From positions 1 to 30,071 of the forward strand of contig CAJLIR010000014.1 in assembly GCA_905206805.1 (NCBI GenBank): DNA of 30,071 nucleotides. Reading direction: 5' to 3'. Position numbers and translations under genes: made by a program. Origin of the DNA: an uncultured Caryophanales bacterium (GTDB lineage: Bacteria; Bacillota_I; Bacilli_A; RF39; UBA660). Numbering within the stretch: position 1 is the stretch's first letter; every line of letters starts with the position of its first letter. This document shows positions 7,578-14,905 of this stretch, one piece after another. A model generated the notes under the pieces. The model made no database searches, was not told where the DNA came from, and saw only the letters and a program-made list of their open reading frames with translations.

Positions 7578-9446
7578 ATGAATGGAAGTTTTTTTTGTCA
7601 ATTAATAAGTTTGGTATATATGATTTCAATATTTATTTTATTTATTTCTAAAAAGAAAATAGATTCAATTGAAAACAAATTATTTAAAATAATAATAGTT
7701 GCTAATATTCTAGGATTGGTTGTTGAAATTACATGTTTTTTATTAGGTTATTATAATATTTTCAATATTATATTATGCCAAACTATGGTTAAGTTATACC
7801 TAATTTATCTTGTATCTTTTGTAATGATATTTACGGTATATTTACTTTATATTTCTTCAAAAACAAAAAATATAAAGAACGGTCAAAAAATTTTAAATAT
7901 TATCTACTATGTTTTTAGTGTTTTATTATTAATATTTTTGCCAATTAATTTAGTTAATAAAAATGGAACTATTTATGCTAATGGTTTAGCTGTAAATGCC
8001 TCATATATTTTAATAACTGTATATATTGTTATATGGTATGTTGTATTATTAAAAAATTTTAAAACGTTAAAACAGAAAAAATATTTGCCACTTTTTATGT
8101 TTCTAATAATTGGAACTATAGTTATGTTTATTCAAAAATTACATCCAGAGTTATTGTTGATGACTTCTATGGAATCATTTATTGTGTTTTTAATGTATCA
8201 CACAATAGAAAATCCAGATATGAAAATGTTAAATGAAATGACATTAGCTCGTAATCAAGCGGAAAAAGCAAATAGAGCAAAAAGTGACTTTTTAAGTAGT
8301 ATGAGTCACGAAATAAGAACACCACTTAATGCTATAGTAGGATTATCAGAAGATATTGTAACATATAAAGACAAAGTACCAAAAGAAGTAGTAGAAGATT
8401 CAGAAGATATATTAAATGCATCACATACATTACTAGAAATAGTAGGTAATATTCTAGATATAAATAAGATAGAATCAGATAAAATGGAAATAGTAGAAAG
8501 TCCATATAATTTTAAAGAGACATTAGTAAATATGTGTAGAGTAACAACAACACGTATAGGAGAAAAACCAATAGATTTTAAATTAAATATTGCGGAAGAT
8601 ATACCATATGAACTTATAGGAGATAAAGTACACGTAAAAGAAATAATAAATAATATTTTAACGAATGCGATAAAATATACTGAAAAAGGAGAAATAACTT
8701 TAACGGTAAAATGTGTAAATAATTTAGAAAAAAATAAAACAAATTTAATAATAAGTTGTAAAGATACTGGACGTGGAATAAAAGCAGAAAATATAAGTAA
8801 ATTATTTACAAAATTTGAAAGATTAGATATAGAAAAAAATACAACAACAGAAGGAACAGGCTTAGGATTAGCTATAACAAAATCATTAGTAGATATGATG
8901 GGTGGAACAATTAATGTTCAAAGTCAATTTGGAACAGGATCAATGTTTGTAATTAACCTACCACAAAAAATAAGTAAAATATCTTCTCCACTTAGCGAAG
9001 AGGAATTAATGAATACAGCTTCTTCTTTATATCAAAATAAAACAGATAATATTAATTTAGAAACACAAAAACAAAATTATGGACATAAAAAAATATTAAT
9101 AGTAGATGATAATAAATTAAATATAAAAGTAGCAAAAAGGGCATTACAAGATTTTGATTTTGAGATAGATGAAGCATTAGATGGAATAGAATGTTTAGAA
9201 AAAAATAAAACAAAAGAGTATGATTTAATATTAATGGATATAATGATGCCAAATATGAGTGGAGAAACAGCGTTATTAAAATTAAAAGAAAATAGTAATT
9301 TCAAAACTCCAGTAATAGCTTTAACAGCTGATGCAGTAACAGGCGCAAAAGAAAAATATATAAGTGAAGGATTTGTAGATTATATAGCAAAACCATTTAA
9401 TAGAGAACAAATAAAAATAAAATTAGATAAAATATTAAAAAAATAA
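7578..9446 (+). CDS. Hybrid sensor histidine kinase with receiver domain
   Basis: The product has 622 residues. Residues 1-205 form an uncharacterised sensor of about six or seven membrane helices. HisKA follows, with SSMSHEIRTPLN and phospho-acceptor H244. The HATPase domain has an N box TNAIKYTEKG (about 361-370), G1 KDTGRGI and G2 EGTGLGLAI. A linker leads to a receiver domain (about 504-622) with D510/D511, phospho-acceptor D554 in LMDIMMP, and K605 in AKPF. All signalling residues are intact. It starts 2 bases after the acyl ligase, so the two are coupled. The 3' third is repeated at 12422-12937. That other copy carries a further C-terminal tail this gene has lost, and here the tail is cut by frameshifting and a breakpoint at about 9477. 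No output regulator is nearby. Confidence 0.95.
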   Translation: MNGSFFCQLISLVYMISIFILFISKKKIDSIENKLFKIIIVANILGLVVEITCFLLGYYNIFNIILCQTMVKLYLIYLVSFVMIFTVYLLYISSKTKNIKNGQKILNIIYYVFSVLLLIFLPINLVNKNGTIYANGLAVNASYILITVYIVIWYVVLLKNFKTLKQKKYLPLFMFLIIGTIVMFIQKLHPELLLMTSMESFIVFLMYHTIENPDMKMLNEMTLARNQAEKANRAKSDFLSSMSHEIRTPLNAIVGLSEDIVTYKDKVPKEVVEDSEDILNASHTLLEIVGNILDINKIESDKMEIVESPYNFKETLVNMCRVTTTRIGEKPIDFKLNIAEDIPYELIGDKVHVKEIINNILTNAIKYTEKGEITLTVKCVNNLEKNKTNLIISCKDTGRGIKAENISKLFTKFERLDIEKNTTTEGTGLGLAITKSLVDMMGGTINVQSQFGTGSMFVINLPQKISKISSPLSEEELMNTASSLYQNKTDNINLETQKQNYGHKKILIVDDNKLNIKVAKRALQDFDFEIDEALDGIECLEKNKTKEYDLILMDIMMPNMSGETALLKLKENSNFKTPVIALTADAVTGAKEKYISEGFVDYIAKPFNREQIKIKLDKILKK

Positions 9447-9477
9447 TGAACATTATTTAGTAATGAAATACCAAAAG
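8992..9477 (+). repeat. Direct repeat, copy 1 (3' part of kinase gene)
   Basis: 486 bases that recur at 12450-12937. By eye there are about a dozen substitutions in the first half, about 210 identical bases at 9219-9432, and two single-base indels near the end. A further 28 bases at 8785-8812 match 12422-12449. Homology stops sharply after CCAAAAG at 9477. Confidence 0.93.
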
Positions 9478-9497
9478 CAAATAGAAGGACCATGTAA

Positions 9498-9764
9498 AAT
9501 ATTTTAGTAAAAGATGATGCTAAAATATTAAACGCTAGGAAACATTTTATTAGGGAAAATTTTGCTCAAAAAATTAATGGAAAATACGTTAACTGGTTTG
9601 ATGGTAGCAAGGTTTTATGGGATACAAATTTAAATACAAATTTGGTCCATTCTACAGATGATGCAGTTGAAACAAGCATACATTTTTTAGCAGGATATCC
9701 AGAATATCAGTCATTTACCAGATATAATTATCCAAATCCAAGATTAAGAAAGGAAAAAAAATAA
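9498..9764 (+). pseudogene. Headless C-terminal remnant, NDPK-like
   Basis: An open frame of 88 codons with no usable start: it opens after a stop at 9495-9497 and has no ATG. It contains NLVHSTDDAVETSIHFL, which closely follows the nucleoside diphosphate kinase active-site pattern N-x-x-H-[GA]-S-D with its catalytic His (CAT, 9648-9650), preceded by a helix (DAKILNARKHFIREN). The N-terminal part of such a kinase, which binds the nucleotide, is missing. Its stop (TAA, 9762-9764) overlaps the ATG of the next gene as TAATG, so the two were once translationally coupled. It begins about 20 bases after the end of the kinase repeat, so the rearrangement probably beheaded it. NDPK identity is tentative. 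Confidence 0.5.
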
Positions 9765-10249
9765 TGAATAAGGAATACGAATATAGTTTTAAAGTAAAAG
9801 ATATAAAGGAATTTATACAATATTGTATAGATAATCAATATGAAAAGAAAGAAGAATATTTACAAAATAGAATATTGTATAAAAATGGTGGTCCTATAAT
9901 GGCTAGAATTACAGAAAATATTTATAATGATAGAAGCAAGAAAATATTAAATTTTAAAGATGATAATTTGAATGATAGTACTTTGAAAATTTCAAGAGAA
10001 TCAAAAGATTTAGTTGTTAATACTGACAATCAAGAATTTGTTGATTCGTTAATAGAAATATTGGATTTAACAAATAAAAAAGTGTTAAAAAGAAAAAGAT
10101 TTGTTTTTGAAAAAAATAATGTTAAATTTGAAATTGATGAATATATAGAACCAATAATGAATGTTGTAGCTATAGAGGGATTAAAAGATGAAGTAGATAT
10201 AGTATATAGGGAATTAAAGCAGGCTATAAATAGAAACAAAGTTGATTAA
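9764..10249 (+). CDS. CYTH-domain-like protein
   Basis: A 161-residue protein that looks like a CYTH (CyaB/thiamine triphosphatase) fold. It starts with alternating acidic residues (EYEYSFKV, E4 and E6), has an Arg/Lys strand in the middle, and ends with KRKRFVFEKNNVKFEIDEY and MNVVAIEGLKDEVD, the late CYTH strands. Members bind triphosphates or polyphosphate with metal ions, as triphosphatases or class IV adenylate cyclases. The substrate is not deducible here. The ribosome site AAAGGA lies inside the upstream remnant, and the start overlaps that remnant's stop (TAATG). Association with an NDPK-like gene would fit nucleotide metabolism. Confidence 0.65.
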   Translation: MNKEYEYSFKVKDIKEFIQYCIDNQYEKKEEYLQNRILYKNGGPIMARITENIYNDRSKKILNFKDDNLNDSTLKISRESKDLVVNTDNQEFVDSLIEILDLTNKKVLKRKRFVFEKNNVKFEIDEYIEPIMNVVAIEGLKDEVDIVYRELKQAINRNKVD

Positions 10250-10281
10250 TGAAAAAATTATAAAATTAAAAGAATCAAAAT

Positions 10282-10590
10282 ATGAAATTTTTATCATGGA
10301 AAGAGATGAGGCAAAGATTGCTACTTAATATTCTTACCACTGATCATTTAACAGTAGGAAAAAGTACTATAAAATATGAAGAGGAGGTATTTAAAATAAT
10401 TGTTAATATTATTATTAAATATTTTAATATTGACAATAAATCAGAAAAAGATATTTTAAAATGTATGTATACAAACAAATATACTGGTGCTTCTGGTGAA
10501 ATGTACTTAGGTTACAAAAAAAATTTTAGACAAAAAGAAATATATTTACAAAAAAAGATTCATGAAGTAATAAGTGATATAAAAATATGA
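10282..10590 (+). CDS. Hypothetical protein, possibly frameshifted
   Basis: An unrecognised frame of 102 codons. It is charged, with no signal peptide or membrane helix and an aromatic/Lys C-terminal half (MYTNKYTGASGEMYLGYKKN). It has no good ribosome site. A neighbouring frame (10242-10328, from a TTG) reads like real protein (KESKYEIFIMERDEAKIAT) and stops as this frame becomes more protein-like (NILTTDHLTVGKST). The true gene may therefore start near 10242 and carry a one-base shift near 10320-10328. It lies between the CYTH gene and metG inside the rearranged segment. Confidence 0.4.
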   Translation: MKFLSWKEMRQRLLLNILTTDHLTVGKSTIKYEEEVFKIIVNIIIKYFNIDNKSEKDILKCMYTNKYTGASGEMYLGYKKNFRQKEIYLQKKIHEVISDIKI

Positions 10591-10745
10591 AATCAATTAT
10601 AAATTAATAGATTATATATGAGTATGAGAAATTTTTTAGATTGAATGGGTCTATTCTTGAAATATAATTGAAAAAATATTATAATCAAAATAGGCATATT
10701 GTAAATAACTAAAATTATTTTTAAAAATTTGCTAAATATATATAT

Positions 10746-10771
10746 GATATATTATTCTTTATAAGAAAGGA
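10746..10771 (+). promoter_or_regulatory. Possible metG promoter and ribosome site
   Basis: TGATATATT (10746-10754 region) could be an extended -10, and AAAGGA (10766-10771) is the ribosome site for the ATG at 10782. The 191-base gap before metG shows no T-box sequence and no other clear structure. Confidence 0.35.
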
Positions 10772-10781
10772 ACATTATAAT

Positions 10782-12404
10782 ATGGAAAAAAGAGATATTT
10801 TTATAGGCGGTGCATGGCCATATGCAAATTATTACTTGCATGTTGGTCATTTGGCAGCATTATTACCAGGTGATATACTAGCAAAGTATTTTAGAGGAAA
10901 AGGTGACAATGTTATATACGTGTCTGGTTCAGATTGTCATGGTACGCCTATTACTGAAAGAGCAAAAAAGGAAAATGTTTCCCCAAAAGAAATAGCTACA
11001 CATTATCATAATGAATTTTTAAAAACTTTCAGTAATCTTGGCTTTGAGTATGATAAATATTCAAGTACAATGTCAGAATATCATATCAAATTTGTTGAAG
11101 AACAATTTAAAAGAATGTTTGACAATGGATTTATATATGAAAAAGATGAATTTCAAGATTTTTGTGTGCAATGTAATGCTTTTTTATCTGATAGAGAGAT
11201 TATTGGGGAATGTCCCCATTGCCATGGAAAGAGCACAGGTGATCAATGTGAAGTATGTGGTGATTCATTAGATAGTAGTGAGGTCTTAGATAAACACTGC
11301 AAAAAATGTGGAGCACAAACAATTACAAAATTAAATAAGCATTTATATTTTAAATTATCAGCTTTTGAACAAGATTTGCAAAAATTAATAAATGATAATA
11401 AAATGAGATGGAGAAAAAATGCTTTAGGCGAGGCACAAAAATACATTGATATGGGATTAATAGATAGAGCTGCAACTCGTCAATTAGAATGGGGTGTTCC
11501 TGTTCCTATTCAAGGCTATGAAAATAAAAGAATATATGTTTGGATTGAGGCTGTACTTGGATATTTGTCAGTAGGTAGAGAAGTTGCTGAAAATAGAGGA
11601 ATAGATTTTGATAAATTTATGTCAAAAGAAAATATTAATTTAATAACATATTACGTTCATGGAAAAGATAATATACCTTTTCATACAACAATTTACCCTG
11701 CATTACTCTTAGCTATAAAAAATAATTATAGATTGCCAGATTATATAGTTTCGTCTGCCTATGTTAATTTGAATAATGAAAAAATGAGTAAATCAAAAGG
11801 AAATTTAATTACAGTAAATGAATTATTAGAAATGTTTGAAAGTGATACTTTAAGATTTTACTTTTCATTTAAAGGACCTGAAACAAATGATTCTAATTGC
11901 TCATTAGATGACATTGTTCAAACTCATAATAAATTTTTGGTTGGAATGTTAGGTAATTTTGTTAATAGAAATCTATCTTTTATTACTAAAAAATTTGATG
12001 GTGAAATAAGAGAAGCAAATATTGATGAATCAATTAGAAGTGCAACTCAAAACTATTATAATATAATAGGTGAATATTTTGAAAAAGGTGAAATAAGAAG
12101 TGGTGTAACCCAAATATTTGAATATATAGCATTAGCTAATAAATACTATGATAGTAAACAACCATGGATTCAAGTAAAAAATGATATTGATGCATTTAAT
12201 GATACCACATATACATGCACATACATAATTGCTAATATATCTAACTTGATAGCTCCGATATTACCTAATGCATCATTAAAAATAAAAGAAATACTAAATT
12301 TACCTAAATATAATTGGGAAGAAATAATTATAAAAGGAAATTACAAGGTGGAAAATTTACAAGTTTTATATAACAAAATAGATGAAGATAAGAAGGAAAT
12401 GTAA
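10782..12404 (+). CDS. metG: Methionyl-tRNA synthetase
   Basis: A class I synthetase of 540 residues that charges initiator and elongator tRNA-Met. It has the HIGH motif as HVGH (20-23) after GGAWPYAN, and KMSKS at 334-338. The connective domain has two zinc knuckles (CVQCNAFLSDREIIGECPHC, then CEVCGD and CKKCGA), the four-Cys-pair form. It ends soon after the anticodon domain and lacks the C-terminal tRNA-binding/dimer domain of longer MetRS. It appears intact. It lies between the two copies of the kinase repeat, so recombination between the repeats would delete it. No terminator follows before the second repeat. Confidence 0.97.
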   Translation: MEKRDIFIGGAWPYANYYLHVGHLAALLPGDILAKYFRGKGDNVIYVSGSDCHGTPITERAKKENVSPKEIATHYHNEFLKTFSNLGFEYDKYSSTMSEYHIKFVEEQFKRMFDNGFIYEKDEFQDFCVQCNAFLSDREIIGECPHCHGKSTGDQCEVCGDSLDSSEVLDKHCKKCGAQTITKLNKHLYFKLSAFEQDLQKLINDNKMRWRKNALGEAQKYIDMGLIDRAATRQLEWGVPVPIQGYENKRIYVWIEAVLGYLSVGREVAENRGIDFDKFMSKENINLITYYVHGKDNIPFHTTIYPALLLAIKNNYRLPDYIVSSAYVNLNNEKMSKSKGNLITVNELLEMFESDTLRFYFSFKGPETNDSNCSLDDIVQTHNKFLVGMLGNFVNRNLSFITKKFDGEIREANIDESIRSATQNYYNIIGEYFEKGEIRSGVTQIFEYIALANKYYDSKQPWIQVKNDIDAFNDTTYTCTYIIANISNLIAPILPNASLKIKEILNLPKYNWEEIIIKGNYKVENLQVLYNKIDEDKKEM

Positions 12405-12421
12405 TTTTTATGTTGCTTAAT

Positions 12422-12937
12422 CAGAAAATATAAGTAAATTATTTACAAATTAGTGAAGAGGAATTAATGAATACAGCTTCTTCTTTATATCAGAATAAAA
12501 TAGATAATATTAAGTTAGAAAAACAAGAACAAAATTATGGACATAAAAAAATATTAATAGTAGATGACAATAAATTAAATATAAAAGTAGCAAAAAGAGC
12601 ATTACAAGATTTTGATTTTGAAATAGATGAAGCATTAGATGGAATAGAATGCTTAGAAAAAAATAAAACAAAAGAATATGATTTAATATTAATGGATATA
12701 ATGATGCCAAATATGAGTGGAGAAACAGCGTTATTAAAATTAAAAGAAAATAGTAATTTCAAAACTCCAGTAATAGCTTTAACAGCTGATGCAGTAACAG
12801 GCGCAAAAGAAAAATATATAAGTGAAGGATTTGTAGATTATATAGCAAAACCATTTAATAGAGAACAAATAAAAATAAAATTAGATAAAATATTTAAAAA
12901 AATAATGAACCATTATTTAGTAATGAAATACCAAAAG
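12422..12937 (+). repeat. Direct repeat, copy 2 (kinase gene fragment with internal deletion)
   Basis: Bases 12422-12449 equal 8785-8812 of the kinase gene. The match then jumps to 8992, a loss of 179 bases that removes the ATPase G2 region, and continues to 12937. Past 12937 the sequence differs from copy 1 and encodes the presumed original C-terminal tail. Confidence 0.92.
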
Positions 12938-12946
12938 AATTACTAG
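12467..12946 (+). pseudogene. Orphan receiver domain from duplicated kinase (fragment, possibly still translated)
   Basis: A 159-codon frame holding the complete receiver domain of the hybrid kinase, with DD, D77 in LMDIMMP and AKPF all intact. It begins at an ATG that is internal in the parent gene, with GAAGAGG six bases upstream, so it could be made as a stand-alone receiver. After KIFKK the frame leaves the family sequence because of a homopolymer shift at the 7-A run (12894-12900) and ends in an unrelated tail. In the shifted frame, 12901-13002 reads NNEPLFSNEIPKELLDMSKP and on to ENK-stop, which looks like the true C-terminus. Best read as a remnant of the duplication. Whether it still signals is open. 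Confidence 0.7.
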
Positions 12947-13058
12947 ATATGAGTAAACCACCAAGTGAAATAGATTTAATTTCCTTAACCGAAAATAAAT
13001 AAAACTTTAATTTGAAAAAATATTAGTTTAAAGCACTTTCATTATTATACTTACTAAA

Positions 13059-13064
13059 TATAAT
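13059..13064 (+). promoter_or_regulatory. -10 box before the M15A peptidase gene
   Basis: A perfect TATAAT 29 bases before the start codon, with a weak -35 (CTTTCA) at 17 bases. A strong GGAGG ribosome site follows. Confidence 0.5.
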
Positions 13065-13093
13065 ATAGTGGGTATGGTAATGGAGGTTTTTTT

Positions 13094-13939
13094 ATGATAA
13101 AAAATTATTCATATCAAAATGATAAGGATACATTTTTAACACCACATTTTCAAGTATGGGAATTTAGAAGTTATTCCGATAGTGAAAATAGACTTACAAC
13201 AGATACAATATTGATCGATGAAAATTTACCTAATATATTAGAAAAAATTTACAATAAATTAGAATGTAGTATTATTAAAGTAACATCTGGTTATAGAAGT
13301 GATGATTTTGACAGACAAATAGGTGGATTTTTGGGATATCATTCAAAAGGTATGGCCGCTGATATAATGTGTTATGACAAAAATAATAACTTGATTGATC
13401 CAAAATTAGTATGTATTGCAGGAGAAGATTTAAATATTTTAGGTATTGGATATGGAAATAATTATAATCATATTGATACTAGAAGTACAAAATCATATTT
13501 TGATGAAACAAATGGAAAAACAGGAATAAATAGTTTTTATGAATATTTTGGTGTAAAAAAAGATATAACCTATAACATTGGTGATTATGTAGAGATAAAT
13601 GGTGTTTATATTTCTTCAACTGATGACAATATGCTTACTCCTTTAATAACTAAGGGTCAAATTACTAAAATTTTAGATGGTGTAAGAAATCCATATTTAA
13701 TTAACGACGGTAATATAGGTTGGGTAAATGATGATTGCATCATAAAAAAGTATGAAAAACAAAGTATCAATGTTGGTGATAAAGTTAGAGTAAAAAGTGC
13801 TGTCCAATATAATGGTGAACCATTTTATACTTATTATGATTTATATGATGTAATTGAGGTAAATGGTGATAGAGTAGTTATTGGTATTGATAATGTAGTT
13901 ACATGTGCGATAAATATAAATAACATTGAAAAAATATAA
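13094..13939 (+). CDS. M15A-type peptidase with two SH3-like domains (endolysin-like)
   Basis: A 281-residue protein. The N-terminal half is a Peptidase_M15A (D-Ala-D-Ala carboxypeptidase/endolysin) domain: TPHFQVWEF, VTSGYRSDDF, then zinc ligands H83 and D90 in YHSKGMAADI and H126 in NHIDTR. It should cut peptide stems of peptidoglycan. Two repeats follow, YNIGDYVEINGVY (from about 162) and INVGDKVRVKSAVQYNG (from about 226), which look like SH3-like wall-binding modules. No signal peptide or membrane helix is visible, as in phage endolysins or proteins released by lysis. A phage origin is possible, but no other phage gene is nearby. Confidence 0.85.
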   Translation: MIKNYSYQNDKDTFLTPHFQVWEFRSYSDSENRLTTDTILIDENLPNILEKIYNKLECSIIKVTSGYRSDDFDRQIGGFLGYHSKGMAADIMCYDKNNNLIDPKLVCIAGEDLNILGIGYGNNYNHIDTRSTKSYFDETNGKTGINSFYEYFGVKKDITYNIGDYVEINGVYISSTDDNMLTPLITKGQITKILDGVRNPYLINDGNIGWVNDDCIIKKYEKQSINVGDKVRVKSAVQYNGEPFYTYYDLYDVIEVNGDRVVIGIDNVVTCAININNIEKI

Positions 13940-13968
13940 AATATACACTTTATAAAGTGTATATTTTA
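13937..13968. terminator. Perfect 32-bp palindrome, two-way terminator
   Basis: TAAAATATACACTTTA is followed at once by its exact complement. The first three bases are the stop codon of the plus-strand peptidase, and the last three are the stop of the minus-strand DUF2752 gene. A/T ends give U tails both ways. One element ends both transcripts and both reading frames. Confidence 0.85.
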
Positions 13969-14388
13969 TATTGGGGCTAAAAAATCAAATAGTTTAATAT
14001 TTCTTAATATTCCAAAAATAATGGTAATTATTAATAAAAAATTCCAAAATTTATAATTAAAAAATTTTATTTCTTTATTGTTAAAATTTATCCAATTTAT
14101 AATTCTAAGTAAAAGATAAATTAATATAAATGGTAAAAACAATGTAACTAACAAATTATAATGTAACGCCTCTTTAAATTTAAATCTTATTAGTGAAAAA
14201 ATTGCTCTAGTTATACCACAACCAGGACAATACTTTTTTGTTAAAGTATAAAATATACACCTAATACCTATATGATATATAGAATATATTTTGTAATATA
14301 TAAATAGTAAAATATATATTGCTATAATTGTAAATATAACAAAAACAATTCTCTTTTTTCTATTGTTTAAAAATTTATCTAGTTGCAT
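13966..14388 (-). CDS. DUF2752 membrane protein
   Basis: A 140-residue membrane protein with about three helices. The motif KYCPGCGITRAIFSLIRFKFKEAL followed by HYN is diagnostic of DUF2752, whose function is unknown. The CPGC pair may bind metal or form a disulfide. Its start lies inside the end of the upstream zinc-ribbon gene (14-base overlap), so the two are translationally coupled. It ends at the shared palindromic terminator. Confidence 0.88.
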   Translation of the reverse strand: MQLDKFLNNRKKRIVFVIFTIIAIYILLFIYYKIYSIYHIGIRCIFYTLTKKYCPGCGITRAIFSLIRFKFKEALHYNLLVTLFLPFILIYLLLRIINWINFNNKEIKFFNYKFWNFLLIITIIFGILRNIKLFDFLAPI

Positions 14389-14758
14389 TTAAATAAACAA
14401 AAAGAATTCTAAGTATAATTGAAATTACAAGTAAAACAATTCCTATAATTATAAGAGTATTCATTAATTTTTTTGTTTTCTTTGCTTCTTCTAACAAATT
14501 ATTAGCCAATTGTTTTTTATATGTCATTTCATTTAAAATGATTACACCAATACCAAAGGGAATTGATCCGAAAAAAGCAAGTAAAATACCAATAATTAAA
14601 TATTTTTGTGAGTCATTATTAATTATACTATTATTAGAATAAGTTGGATTGTTATTAATATTAATGTTATTAACATCGTTATCATTTATTTTTTTACCAC
14701 AATAACAACAAAATTTACTATCGTGTGTTATTAAGGCATTACAATTTGGACAATACAT
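14375..14758 (-). CDS. Zinc-ribbon membrane protein, CD225/dispanin-like
   Basis: A 127-residue protein. It opens with a zinc ribbon (MYCPNCNALITHDSKFCCYCG, two CxxC pairs), then an Asn-rich linker (about 27-50), then two membrane helices around IGILLAFFGSIPFGIGVIIL and LIIIGIVLLVISIILRIL. The first helix with its FGSIPFG turn and the following Lys/Ala-rich loop recall CD225/dispanin (IFITM-like) proteins. The function in bacteria is unknown. It heads a two-gene operon with DUF2752, a pairing seen in other bacteria. The ribosome site is AGGAAGTGAT. The zinc ribbon is sure; the CD225 link is tentative. Confidence 0.75.
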   Translation of the reverse strand: MYCPNCNALITHDSKFCCYCGKKINDNDVNNININNNPTYSNNSIINNDSQKYLIIGILLAFFGSIPFGIGVIILNEMTYKKQLANNLLEEAKKTKKLMNTLIIIGIVLLVISIILRILFVYLNATR

Positions 14759-14777
14759 ACTATCACTTCCTAGAAAA

Positions 14778-14806
14778 ATTATAACACATTAACATTTTAT
14801 ATTCAA
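14778..14806 (-). promoter_or_regulatory. Promoter of the zinc-ribbon/DUF2752 operon
   Basis: On the minus strand, TTGAAT (14801-14806), 17 bases, then a perfect TATAAT (14778-14783), with the start codon 19 bases on. One of the clearest promoters in the window. Confidence 0.75.
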
Positions 14807-14853
14807 TTTAAAATAATTATTATTAAATTTATTTAACGTATGCATATATTATA

Positions 14854-14882
14854 TTGTATAAAATATATTACTATGTTATTAT
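14854..14882 (+). promoter_or_regulatory. Promoter of the DUF4234 gene
   Basis: TTGTAT, 17 bases, TATTAT, then a GAGGAG ribosome site before the ATG at 14906. It is divergent from the zinc-ribbon operon promoter about 50 bases away. Confidence 0.55.
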
Positions 14883-14905
14883 TATATTAGAGAGGAGTGT
14901 AGTTT

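Noticed and set aside
10591..10781. T-box or SAM riboswitch before metG
   Set aside because: No T-box consensus, no terminator/antiterminator pair and no GC-rich stems in the gap.
12535..12762. Minus-strand frame inside the receiver repeat, also present at 9077-9304
   Set aside because: It occurs in both copies only because the plus-strand coding DNA is duplicated. It has no ribosome site and reads as a shadow frame.
13094..13939. Prophage, based on an endolysin-like M15A protein
   Set aside because: No holin, tail, capsid, integrase or attachment sites nearby; flanking genes are ordinary.
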